A DNA stretch of 64,000 bases from a virus, in the IMG/VR virus record IMGVR_UViG_3300030104_003441, positions 1 to 64,000 of that record; one strand, written 5' to 3'. A program made the position numbers and the translations under genes. Below, in pieces: positions 54,177 through 60,490 of this stretch. The notes under the pieces were generated by a model. It did no database searches. It was not told where the DNA came from and was given only the letters and a program-made list of their open reading frames with translations. Position 1 is the first letter of the stretch. Every line of letters begins with the position of its first letter.

Positions 54177-54650
54177 TTACTTGCGTATGTATAGTTTTGT
54201 TCCAGCTTTAAACTTCTCAGTATCGTCTTGAACAGTCACAAATTTTCTTCCGTCACTACCTTTTTTTACAGCAGATAAGTTTCCTTCGTCAATATTTGCA
54301 GAGCTAACTGACTTTCCAGCAGCTGTCGTGTACTTGCTAGGGTTTCCGTGAGTAGTGTAGCTACCTTCTTTTACTTCACCCTTTTTTTTATCATCAAGCT
54401 TCATAGCAGATCTAGATAGTTTTTTACCGACCTCAGCTCCAACTCTAGCCCCAACTCCAGCAGCAGCGGCTTCACCTAAACGTTTTGCGTGTTTTTTCGT
54501 CTTTCGTTCCTCTCTCTTTTCTACTCTAGCTTCTTTTCTAGCTCTACGCGTGTCTTCAGGACTTTTCATTTTCATAGGAGCACTAGACCTATTATCACCA
54601 GCCATCTTAGCCATGTTAGCTACAGCTTGGTTTTTCATTTTAAACGCCAT
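54177..54650 (-). CDS. MAFKMK-tagged basic protein, 157 aa
   Basis: Starts MAFKMKNQAVANMAKMAGDN, then PMKMKSPEDT, a basic helix, an Ala/Gly-rich hydrophobic stretch (LGEAAAAGVGARVGAEVGKKL) and a mixed C-terminus ending FKAGTKLYIRK. The SAMKL motif recurs in the gene at 54995..55798. Likely another internal virion protein; a membrane-active middle segment is possible. Confidence 0.7.
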   Translation of the reverse strand: MAFKMKNQAVANMAKMAGDNRSSAPMKMKSPEDTRRARKEARVEKREERKTKKHAKRLGEAAAAGVGARVGAEVGKKLSRSAMKLDDKKKGEVKEGSYTTHGNPSKYTTAAGKSVSSANIDEGNLSAVKKGSDGRKFVTVQDDTEKFKAGTKLYIRK

Positions 54651-54661
54651 TATTCTTTGTT

Positions 54662-54952
54662 TTAAAAAGTTTTTACAACTTTAGGCCCTTTTGTAGCCTC
54701 TAATTTTTTAGAAAAGTAATCAACACTGCCGTTAATCGCGGATTCTGCGCCTTCTAGCGTTTCTCTACGAGTAACAGCGTGCCAATTATTATCTTCTCTA
54801 GGGTTCGACACCTCGGTTTGGTAGTATCCGTTAGGTAATTGGGTGATTCGCCAACTAGATTTTGTAGACATGTGTGTCCAGTCTGCAACTTCTTGTTTAT
54901 TTGGCTTTGCTGTGTGCGTCGTTGAAGACGTCTTGTAGTATAAATAGGTCAT
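54662..54952 (-). CDS. hypothetical protein, 96 aa
   Basis: Compact alpha/beta protein with Trp-rich strands: SSWRITQLPNGYYQTEVSNP, then NWHAVTRRETLEGAESAINGSVDYF, read in parts. It has neither the MAFKMK start nor the charge of its neighbours. I do not recognise it. It is flanked by 11 nt and 42 nt of non-coding sequence within the same transcript. Confidence 0.65.
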   Translation of the reverse strand: MTYLYYKTSSTTHTAKPNKQEVADWTHMSTKSSWRITQLPNGYYQTEVSNPREDNNWHAVTRRETLEGAESAINGSVDYFSKKLEATKGPKVVKTF

Positions 54953-54994
54953 ATTTATGGTTTTTAGGTTATATATGGTGTAAAGGTCAATCCT

Positions 54995-55798
54995 TTACGA
55001 AAATGCCTTCATTAATTTTCTAATTTCAGCTTGTCGGCGGTAATTCGCATCTGTTGGGCTTGATAAGTTTTGAAGTGACTTCAGTTCTCTGTTTGCTTTT
55101 TCCATGTCAAACGATCCACCTTTCATAAATCCGTACTTTTTTGCACCAGCCATAGACTCTTTGCTCATAGACTCTACATTAGCTGCAGGCATTGCATTGT
55201 CCATAGCTTTTTTCTTATCTGCTTCACTAAGTTTCATAGCAGATTTTTTCTTCATAGACATAGGCGAGATTTTTTCTTCTAGCCTTGCAACCTTTTTAGC
55301 AGCTTTATCTCTAGTATCTTGCTGCTTCATGATTAAACGATCGTCTTTTCTCTTTGTTCTTCCAACTACTCTCGCAGTTTGAGCTTGATTACGCGCGGTT
55401 TTACGCTTCGCTTTAGTTACTCCTGTGCGACGCTCAATCTTCTTAGCTCCTTTTGCTAGTATTTTCTGCTCTCTTGCTTCGCCTTTTTTAATAGCTTTAT
55501 CAGCTATTTCAAGATTTCTAGCGTCTGATTTTTCAGCACGATAGGCTTTTTGCTCAGCCCTGTTAGCTGCTGTATCAGCTTTACGAGAATCTTTACGTTG
55601 CCTCTTCATCTCTTTAACAAGATCTTTAGCCTGCTTAACATTGTCTTTTGATGTGTCAGAAGGCTTGCCTTCAGCTTTCATTGCAGACTTCTTACCCATA
55701 TCCATAGGAGAGTCTTTTTTCATTTTCATAGCAACTCGGTTATTACCTGCCGCTTTTGCCATCTTCATGAGAGATGGGTTTTTCATTTTGAATGCCAT
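54995..55798 (-). CDS. MAFKMK-tagged Lys-rich protein, 267 aa
   Basis: Begins MAFKMKNPSLMKMAKAAGNN and carries further SPM/SAMK motifs (KKDSPMDMGKKSAMK, EKISPMSMKKKSAMK). The rest is a long, very basic helical rod, ending in a small domain (SFDMEKANRELKSLQNLSSPTDANYRRQAEIRKLMK, read in parts). Such proteins are typical of head-internal, DNA-associated factors. The internal SPM repeats may be prohead protease or packaging signals. Confidence 0.7.
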   Translation of the reverse strand: MAFKMKNPSLMKMAKAAGNNRVAMKMKKDSPMDMGKKSAMKAEGKPSDTSKDNVKQAKDLVKEMKRQRKDSRKADTAANRAEQKAYRAEKSDARNLEIADKAIKKGEAREQKILAKGAKKIERRTGVTKAKRKTARNQAQTARVVGRTKRKDDRLIMKQQDTRDKAAKKVARLEEKISPMSMKKKSAMKLSEADKKKAMDNAMPAANVESMSKESMAGAKKYGFMKGGSFDMEKANRELKSLQNLSSPTDANYRRQAEIRKLMKAFS

Positions 55799-55832
55799 AA
55801 TTAATTATGTTGTTGTTATGTATATATATATA

Positions 55833-56258
55833 TTATGCTCCTTTAGTAAACCATGCATACTCTAACTGAACTATATCAGAAGGATCTGCATGCTGTACGT
55901 GTAGGTTAACCCCTACGTTTTCTTCTGCGTGATGTACAGGCATGAATAAAAACTCATCCGCACTCAATCTCGCGATTGCTTCACCAGTTGTAAACTCTAC
56001 GTCTACTTGTCTAGCTGTTGCTGTAGAACCATCAGTGGTACCCGTATGCTTTACGTATAAATATGCTACAACTGTACCTGCTGGTTTAATTGTTGTGTCG
56101 CCAGGAGTTGCTGTAGCTATCACCGCTGATAGACCTTGTAGAGGTGCTACTACAGTTAATACGTCAGATACAGATAAATCTATATCCATGTTGTTACTAG
56201 TACCTGTTGCGCCTGCGGTACTAGACAATGCTAATGTTGCTGTTAATTCTTGTGCCAT
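55833..56258 (-). CDS. small beta-sandwich virion protein, 141 aa
   Basis: Thr/Ala/Val-rich with repeated beta strands (VLTVVAPLQGLSAVIATATPGDTTI, read in parts, and VVAYLYVKHTGTTD). Style matches capsid decoration or head-fibre proteins. It is the second gene of the virion transcript. No catalytic motif. Confidence 0.6.
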   Translation of the reverse strand: MAQELTATLALSSTAGATGTSNNMDIDLSVSDVLTVVAPLQGLSAVIATATPGDTTIKPAGTVVAYLYVKHTGTTDGSTATARQVDVEFTTGEAIARLSADEFLFMPVHHAEENVGVNLHVQHADPSDIVQLEYAWFTKGA

Positions 56259-56261
56259 GTT

Positions 56262-56564
56262 TTATATTGGTGTATCCGAAGGGATAAATTGTCCTGTTGT
56301 TGCTAGATTATCAAAATCTTGAGCTTCGTACGTATCGCGAGCTCCATGCATATCACCAGCATTGTACCACTTAGCTCTACGCTTTCTTTTAAACTGTCTA
56401 TCTAGCTCTAACTTATCAACAGCTTTGCTCTTCATAGGCGAATCGCTAGACAACTGCGTAAGGGTGGTAGCTACGGTCTCCATTTGAGGAGCTTCTTCAG
56501 CTTTCTTAAACGCTGAGCGCCTAAGTCTTTTACCGTGCATTACGCGTCTTTTACATCTCGCCAT
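56262..56564 (-). CDS. first gene of the virion operon, basic protein, 100 aa
   Basis: Arg/Lys-rich at both ends (MARCKRRVMHGKRLRRSAFKK and QFKRKRRAKWYN) with a middle SDSPMKSKAV motif shared with the MAFKMK group. It opens the 50-kb minus-strand block, 22 nt from a possible promoter motif (56587..56597). Probably a DNA-binding or internal head protein; function unknown. Confidence 0.65.
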   Translation of the reverse strand: MARCKRRVMHGKRLRRSAFKKAEEAPQMETVATTLTQLSSDSPMKSKAVDKLELDRQFKRKRRAKWYNAGDMHGARDTYEAQDFDNLATTGQFIPSDTPI

Positions 56565-56586
56565 TGTTCTATTCTTTTATACTTCT

Positions 56587-56597
56587 TATAGTTACAC
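56587..56597 (-). promoter_or_regulatory. possible late promoter motif GTGTAACTATA
   Basis: On the minus strand GTGTAACTATA, followed after 3 nt by AGTATA, lies 22 nt before the first virion gene. The same motif with a 4-nt gap to AGTATA occurs at 29027..29037 before the cupin-like gene. Two copies only, so the call is weak. Confidence 0.3.
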
Positions 56598-56620
56598 GCT
56601 TAATCTGCTATTTACAAAGT

Positions 56621-56666
56621 GTGACATAAGCCTACTACTAGGATACTATTAACTAGCTAGTGTCAC
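56621..56666. repeat. 46-bp palindrome-bounded repeat, copy 1
   Basis: Bounded by GTGACA ... TGTCAC with AGC/GCT also paired inside, so it can form a cruciform or hairpin. A related 44-bp copy lies in opposite orientation at 63642..63685; the two share GTGACATAAGCCT exactly and a similar middle (TACTATTA). The pair brackets the early gene block. Confidence 0.75.
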
Positions 56667-56702
56667 TAAAAAAACATATTGTAAATATAGGGGCTATGCG
56701 TT

Positions 56703-56731
56703 CCCCCCTCCCCCCGCCCCCTCCCCTCCCC
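56703..56731. other. C-rich tract (G-quadruplex-forming on the minus strand)
   Basis: 29 nt made of five C runs of 6, 6, 5, 4 and 4 broken by single T or G. The complement meets the usual G-quadruplex rule with more than four runs of at least four G. It is a sharp contrast to the AT-rich surroundings and lies in the divergent control region. Confidence 0.85.
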
Positions 56732-56791
56732 AGGAAAAGTCAAACTCTCACAGGGCCCCACCTACTTGTTAAACTCATTATTGCTCGTTTT

Positions 56792-56829
56792 TACAATGTA
56801 TCTACGACAGTATTTAGATAATAAATATA
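56792..56829 (+). promoter_or_regulatory. early promoter-like element 1
   Basis: TACAATGTATCTACGA, then exactly 9 nt, then GATAATAAATA (proposed +1 G at 56817). It is the most upstream copy and differs from the others in the left part. No gene starts right after it; the next copy follows about 100 nt on, so the two may act in tandem. Confidence 0.55.
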
Positions 56830-56892
56830 GAAAAACAAACTAAAAAACTCTACTACATTTTTAAAATCGTTTACAAAACTTCTAAAACATTT

Positions 56893-56930
56893 TACAAAAT
56901 AAATACGAGAATACTTAGATAATAAATATG
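56893..56930 (+). promoter_or_regulatory. early promoter-like element 2
   Basis: TACAAAATAAATACGA, 9 nt, GATAATAAATATG (proposed +1 G at 56918). The last ATG is followed at once by TAA, and the gene start proper is the ATG at 56939. It would drive the first early gene. Confidence 0.65.
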
Positions 56931-56938
56931 TAAATCAA

Positions 56939-57127
56939 ATGAACATGAAAACTCTTATAATTAAAACAATAGCTAACAACTTTAGAAAAAAGCTACCAAT
57001 CGCTCGCAACTTAAAAGTTCAACACATTAACTACATGTATGAATATAACTACATTAAACTATTCAAATCATTAGTTGACTCATTCAAACTAGAACCTCAA
57101 CACTTCAATAATAGATTTATCAAATGA
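56939..57127 (+). CDS. hypothetical early protein, 62 aa
   Basis: Basic, Asn/Lys/Tyr-rich, likely helical (KTLIIKTIANNFRKKLPIARN, read in parts). First gene of the early block, right after promoter element 2. It overlaps the next small frame by 4 nt (ATGA). Function unknown; early host-takeover proteins are often of this size. Confidence 0.55.
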   Translation: MNMKTLIIKTIANNFRKKLPIARNLKVQHINYMYEYNYIKLFKSLVDSFKLEPQHFNNRFIK

Positions 57128-57189
57128 AACAATTACTCGAATCAATACTCATAATTGTAATAATACTACTGTGTTGTTGTGTGTACTAA
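57124..57189 (+). CDS. membrane micropeptide, 21 aa
   Basis: Reads MKQLLESILIIVIILLCCCVY: one hydrophobic helix ending in three Cys. It starts in an ATGA overlap with the gene before it, which supports translation. It is too short to assign a role. Confidence 0.4.
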   Translation: MKQLLESILIIVIILLCCCVY

Positions 57190-57261
57190 ATAATTGTACA
57201 CTTACAGAAGTGGCGGAATACTACTAACGTGAAATTGTATACTAAACAAACAATACTCTTT

Positions 57262-57299
57262 TACAAACTAAATACGTAAGCATTTAGATAATAATAATA
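57262..57299 (+). promoter_or_regulatory. early promoter-like element 3
   Basis: TACAAACTAAATACGT, 9 nt, GATAATAATAATA (proposed +1 G at 57287). The downstream gene starts at 57331, leaving a longer leader than the other copies. It lies in the 141-nt gap after the first early genes. Confidence 0.7.
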
Positions 57300-57330
57300 A
57301 CTAAAACAAAAACATTAAATACTTTATATC

Positions 57331-57570
57331 ATGTCAAATAATACATTAACATCAAAGCGTTTCGTTCTACGTCAATCACTTGTTGGAAAGAACACTAACA
57401 TTACAGTAACATTCAAAAATGGTAACACAGTTACTTACTCACACGACAAAGCATTCACTATAATGCAAAAAGCACTTGAAGCAATGCCATGTTGGGCAAA
57501 GTACAAGTCGTACACTGCTAGTAACAATATACCAAAAGTGTTGCGTGAAACTGAAGCAGTAGTAGCATAA
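57331..57570 (+). CDS. hypothetical early protein, 79 aa
   Basis: Alpha/beta protein with a basic N-terminus and the strand pair NITVTFKNGNTVTYSHDKA, then a helix (FTIMQKALEAM) and a Trp-Lys-Tyr stretch. It lies between promoter elements 3 and 4. I do not recognise it. The start at 57331 is the only ATG that keeps the strand pair. Confidence 0.65.
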   Translation: MSNNTLTSKRFVLRQSLVGKNTNITVTFKNGNTVTYSHDKAFTIMQKALEAMPCWAKYKSYTASNNIPKVLRETEAVVA

Positions 57571-57635
57571 CTACTCTTCAACATAAAGTCCAGTTAGTTT
57601 AGTGTTTACTGGTAAATCAAATATGAACACTAACA

Positions 57636-57678
57636 TAGTAGTCATGGTGCCGAGTTGTGTTCGATTCACAAGCTACTA
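57636..57678 (+). ncRNA. tRNA-like minihelix (acceptor and T-arm only)
   Basis: TAGTAGT (57636-57642) pairs with GCTACTA (57672-57678), 7 bp with one G-U. Inside, TTGTG and CACAA form a 5-bp T-stem around a canonical 7-nt T-loop TTCGATT. Only 12 nt separate the 5' strand from the T-arm, so there is no D- or anticodon arm. An alternative 5' partner TAGTAGC lies at 57560-57566. Confidence 0.4.
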
Positions 57679-57716
57679 CAAACTAAATACGATAACTTAC
57701 AGATAATAATACTATG
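57677..57716 (+). promoter_or_regulatory. early promoter-like element 4
   Basis: ACAAACTAAATACGA, 9 nt, GATAATAATACTATG (proposed +1 G at 57702); the ATG is the start of the 101-aa gene, only 13 nt from the proposed start site. It abuts a tRNA-like minihelix on its left. Confidence 0.7.
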
Positions 57717-58019
57717 ATATTCGATAAGAAACTACGAGCTGAAGTGAAAATACAGCGTGATGCAGTGCATCAATTACTCAAGCACCACTTGCCAAAGTAC
57801 GAGCTAACACTAATCGGTGACAGTGAAATACAACTCACATGGCACTCAAATCCTCACTGTCTACGTGAAACATTACTTACGTGTAGTATGTATGGCGAGT
57901 GGCAATACGAAGAGCACCAATGGGAATGCTTCGATAACTATCATCACTCAACAGACTTAAAGGTTGACTACACGTCACCTGCTAACGAAGTTGTTAATGC
58001 ACTAATGAAACTACTATGA
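57714..58019 (+). CDS. hypothetical early protein, 101 aa
   Basis: Mixed alpha/beta with many His and Trp (HLPKYELTLIGDSEIQLTWHSNPHC, read in parts; YGEWQYEEHQWECF). The density of His/Cys suggests possible metal binding, but no standard spacing is seen. Start fixed by promoter element 4. Overlaps the next membrane peptide by 4 nt. Confidence 0.7.
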   Translation: MIFDKKLRAEVKIQRDAVHQLLKHHLPKYELTLIGDSEIQLTWHSNPHCLRETLLTCSMYGEWQYEEHQWECFDNYHHSTDLKVDYTSPANEVVNALMKLL

Positions 58020-58141
58020 GATTACTATCAACTATCGCGCTGTGCTTAGTATTTAACGCAGAGATAAATCAAGGTTGGCAAGGCTGGGTAAACTCTACTT
58101 GGGATATTGTCACTATAATTGAAACTAGAAAAACTATATAA
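58016..58141 (+). CDS. small exported or membrane peptide, 41 aa
   Basis: Frame from ATG 58016 to TAA 58139-58141. The N-terminus (MRLLSTIALCLVFNA) is a signal-like hydrophobic segment; the rest is short and Trp-rich (NQGWQGWVNSTWD). ATGA overlap with the gene before it supports it. Function unknown. Confidence 0.5.
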   Translation: MRLLSTIALCLVFNAEINQGWQGWVNSTWDIVTIIETRKTI

Positions 58142-58142
58142 T

Positions 58143-58271
58143 ATGAGAAAATTTAATCACCTTGTAATCGCAGAGATTACCATGAAAGCATTACTTGCTT
58201 TAAATATTGGTACGTTTGGTATCGCTATAATAATGTTACTTGTTAACGTAGTATCAGACTTCACAAACTAA
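58143..58271 (+). CDS. single-TM peptide, 42 aa
   Basis: Frame from ATG 58143 to TAA 58269-58271. Residues 14-37 form one membrane helix (MKALLALNIGTFGIAIIMLL). The last residues (FTN) are coded by promoter element 5. Follows the previous peptide by one nucleotide. Function unknown. Confidence 0.5.
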   Translation: MRKFNHLVIAEITMKALLALNIGTFGIAIIMLLVNVVSDFTN

Positions 58272-58301
58272 TTACGATAAGTAATAGATAATAATAATAT
58301 G
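58262..58301 (+). promoter_or_regulatory. early promoter-like element 5
   Basis: CACAAACTAATTACGA, 9 nt, GATAATAATAATATG (proposed +1 G at 58287). Its left part also codes the last residues (FTN, stop) of the membrane peptide at 58143..58271. The closing ATG starts the 56-aa gene. Confidence 0.7.
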
Positions 58302-58469
58302 AAGACAATAAAATTTCTAAAAGACAAAAAAATACAAATAGGCAAACGTGTGTTTCGCCCATACTGTATCAGCGACTTACCAAACAACTTCGGTTGTATT
58401 AACTACGGCGAGTCAGATGGTGTAACCGAATGGTTCGGCTACAAAGGTTTCACTTATATACCAGAATAA
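58299..58469 (+). CDS. hypothetical early protein, 56 aa
   Basis: Frame from the ATG of promoter element 5 to TAA 58467-58469. Basic N-terminus (MKTIKFLKDKKIQIGKRVFR), then Cys-containing turns (PYCISD, FGCINYGES) and an aromatic C-terminus (WFGYKGFTYIPE). Promoter placement makes the start certain. Function unknown. Confidence 0.65.
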   Translation: MKTIKFLKDKKIQIGKRVFRPYCISDLPNNFGCINYGESDGVTEWFGYKGFTYIPE

Positions 58470-58471
58470 TC

Positions 58472-58678
58472 ATGTATCTAACTATTCTATCTTACGACAT
58501 TCTAAGAGGTAACGAAGTAATCACATATGAATTACCGAGTTATGCAGCGAAATTCCAATGCGAAGACATGGAAGAGTATATCTCAGTCACACTTGGTTTC
58601 AATACAAACAACATTGACTGGCAAACTCACGAGGAATTACCTCAACTTGTTGAACTACATAATCAAGACTACGCATGA
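58472..58678 (+). CDS. hypothetical early protein, 68 aa
   Basis: Start set at ATG 58472 (MYLTILSYDILRG), two nucleotides after the previous stop; a longer frame from 58430 would overlap that gene. Acidic, alpha/beta (YAAKFQCEDMEEYISVTLGF). Overlaps the next gene by 4 nt. No recognised family. Confidence 0.65.
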   Translation: MYLTILSYDILRGNEVITYELPSYAAKFQCEDMEEYISVTLGFNTNNIDWQTHEELPQLVELHNQDYA

Positions 58679-59178
58679 ATCAAGCTAAAAAATACAGAAA
58701 ATACTACGAAGCTCTCGACTTGATCGGTTGCAAGCACGTGTCAACACCACGTCAAATCAAGAACGGTACACGCGTATTCCGCCTACCTTTCAAAGACGCT
58801 TGGAATCAAGACATAGACTTTGCTACATACGAGTCAGGTTATGTACGTAGATTAGTAAAGCTCGGTTACTGTCCTTGTTATCAAATCAACAAGAGAAAGC
58901 CAGAAACTCGCCTAATTGAAGTGAAAAGCGGTCCACACAAAGGCTATTACTACAAAAGACGCTCAAACGAACGTGTGTTAATTGAAGGTAATGGCGATCG
59001 ACTAGAGTACTTATTCAACTATATTGTACGTAATTACTTCAAAGCTAAACCAAAGTACAATAGAACTATTGACCTAGAGTGGTTAAACTTCTGTGCAAAG
59101 TGGCAATACGGCGAGTTTGGCTTCAACACTTGCACTGAGCAACAGCAAAATGAAATACTAAAATCTTTACAATCATGA
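58675..59178 (+). CDS. hypothetical early protein, 167 aa
   Basis: Basic and Tyr-rich, with two halves: GTRVFRLPFKDAWNQDIDFATYESGYVRRLV, read in parts, with CPC, then KSGPHKGYYYKRRSNERVLIE. No catalytic signature is clear to me. ATGA overlaps with both neighbours. The basic surface suggests nucleic-acid contact. Confidence 0.7.
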   Translation: MNQAKKYRKYYEALDLIGCKHVSTPRQIKNGTRVFRLPFKDAWNQDIDFATYESGYVRRLVKLGYCPCYQINKRKPETRLIEVKSGPHKGYYYKRRSNERVLIEGNGDRLEYLFNYIVRNYFKAKPKYNRTIDLEWLNFCAKWQYGEFGFNTCTEQQQNEILKSLQS

Positions 59179-59294
59179 ATTACTGTCCATGGGATACTGC
59201 ATTTAAACTATGCAAAGGCGCTTATACGCGCGAAGAAATCGACGAAATGTCGCTATGTGAAATTAACGAAATAATATTTGACCAACATGACTAG
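59175..59294 (+). CDS. hypothetical early peptide, 39 aa
   Basis: Frame from ATG 59175 (ATGA overlap) to TAG 59292-59294: MNYCPWDTAFKLCKGAYTREE followed by a helical acidic end. Three Cys. It bridges two larger genes with overlaps on both sides, which supports translation. Function unknown. Confidence 0.55.
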   Translation: MNYCPWDTAFKLCKGAYTREEIDEMSLCEINEIIFDQHD

Positions 59295-59631
59295 TTACGA
59301 ACAAAGAGCATATGATGCGCTCGCAATGAAGCTAACCGAAGCAGGTTACGCGTATGAGAATACAAGTTGGAGTAATGATGCAACTGCATCTATATCAGTA
59401 ACTTGCGTGCGTGTAGTTCAATCAGAAGATGAGATTGACAAAGTAATGAAGTATGAGTTTCAAATCTATATACCTAACTGTGATTACTTCGACCCAGATA
59501 ACGAGTATTTTAATACTTACGCACTCACTGACGAGATGACTGGTCACACATTTGATTTCGATCGAGCAGACGAAGTTGTAGAGCATATTCAAGATTGTGT
59601 CGATGGTAATTCGGTTGTTTTTACAAACTAA
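59287..59631 (+). CDS. hypothetical early protein, 114 aa
   Basis: An in-frame ATG at 59278 is also possible; 59287 gives a short overlap with the previous stop. Acidic alpha/beta protein (EQRAYDALAMKLTEAGYAYEN, read in parts; YEFQIYIPNCDYFDPDNEYF). The last three residues and stop (FTN) come from promoter element 6. No family recognised. Confidence 0.65.
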   Translation: MTSYEQRAYDALAMKLTEAGYAYENTSWSNDATASISVTCVRVVQSEDEIDKVMKYEFQIYIPNCDYFDPDNEYFNTYALTDEMTGHTFDFDRADEVVEHIQDCVDGNSVVFTN

Positions 59632-59661
59632 ATACGATTACTTTTAGATAATAATAATATG
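59622..59661 (+). promoter_or_regulatory. early promoter-like element 6
   Basis: TACAAACTAAATACGA, 9 nt, GATAATAATAATATG (proposed +1 G at 59647). Its left part again codes a terminal FTN and stop, for the gene ending at 59631. The ATG starts the zinc-ribbon gene. Confidence 0.72.
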
Positions 59662-59871
59662 AAATGTCCAAAATGCAATAACACAATACCAACTGGCCGC
59701 GTGCGCCTTGGTTACAAAGTATGTGTCAACTGTTCTACTGTAGAGCGTTATGGTTGTGCACCGCTTATAAACCACAAGACAGGCAACTCAATACAAATTA
59801 TGTCCAGCAGTGATGCTGCTCGTATTGCCAAGCTTACAAGGCGTCGCGGTTATGGTACAATGCTAAAATAA
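59659..59871 (+). CDS. zinc-ribbon protein, 70 aa
   Basis: Start fixed by promoter element 6. C3-x2-C6 (MKCPKC) and C22-x2-C25 (VCVNC) form a classic zinc ribbon, followed by a basic C-terminus (RIAKLTRRRGYGTMLK). Such small ribbons often bind host RNA polymerase or nucleic acid in early phage takeover. The function here is inferred from the fold alone. Confidence 0.75.
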   Translation: MKCPKCNNTIPTGRVRLGYKVCVNCSTVERYGCAPLINHKTGNSIQIMSSSDAARIAKLTRRRGYGTMLK

Positions 59872-59872
59872 T

Positions 59873-60229
59873 ATGAATAAAGAAAATTTACAAACAAAGT
59901 TAGAAGCGCTAGAGGCTAACGTACAAGCAAAACAAAATGAATTAGGTGTTGCTATGTCAGAAGCTCAAATGGCGCGAGAAGAACTAGCTAATGCAGGTAA
60001 GCCTGAATTATCAGCAGACAAGGCTTCAGATCTAGTGGATTTGTTACAAGGTATGTTTCACGATATACTAAATGACTGTGACACTAGCGACCTAAGCCCA
60101 GAGTTCAGTATAGGCTACGATAACACTATCGAACTCGACTGTCTTGACATGAGCAGCATCGAAGTACATAGCTGTGATATCGAGTCTGTACTAGAGCAGA
60201 TATTCAATATAATGCCTGACAATAGCTAG
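59873..60229 (+). CDS. coiled-coil acidic early protein, 118 aa
   Basis: Residues 1-40 form a coiled coil (LQTKLEALEANVQAKQNELGVAM, read in parts); the rest is acidic with Cys-Asp pairs (DCDTSDLSP, LDCLDMSS, VHSCDIESVLE). Starts 1 nt after the zinc-ribbon stop. An acidic dimer could mimic nucleic acid, but nothing specific is seen. Confidence 0.65.
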   Translation: MNKENLQTKLEALEANVQAKQNELGVAMSEAQMAREELANAGKPELSADKASDLVDLLQGMFHDILNDCDTSDLSPEFSIGYDNTIELDCLDMSSIEVHSCDIESVLEQIFNIMPDNS

Positions 60230-60490
60230 TTAAGCACGACGGTGCAAGGTGTAGTAGAGCATATGTTGAAAATATTTCAAACTACTACATAACGGGTCAA
60301 GGTAGTCTACGCTACCGTAATGCCACCTAAAGTAGGACACGGGTAATTACCGTATTAAAGGCAATGACTACGCGTTGATCGCAGGTAGACCTGACGAAGG
60401 TATCGCTGGTTAGGGTAACCGCCAGGACCATTACTCAGCAGCAATTCCGCTGTAAGAGCATGGGTACAAAGCCGGGTCAACGCTTTATAT
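60230..60490 (+). ncRNA. structured non-coding region, likely RNA
   Basis: No frame is convincing here, but foldable elements are dense: TGTAGTAG (60250-60257) with CTACTACA (60282-60289) enclosing TTGAAA-ATA-TTTCAA, GGTAG/CTACC near 60300, GGTAATTACC, CAGG-TAGA-CCTG, GGTTA-GGG-TAACC inside CTGG/CCAG, and CAGC/GCTG. Short motifs GGGTCAA, TGGTTAGGGT and CAATTCCGC occur here and recur in the same order in 60470..60560, as if partly duplicated. Confidence 0.5.

Larger units (their letters stand above)
56565..56938 (+). other. divergent control region (374 bp, no gene)
   Basis: Separates the minus-strand virion block from the plus-strand early block. From left to right it holds a possible late promoter motif, a 46-bp palindrome-bounded repeat, a C-rich tract, and two early-type promoter elements. 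I see no frame worth calling. The set of elements suggests a combined transcription switch and possible replication origin. Confidence 0.7.
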
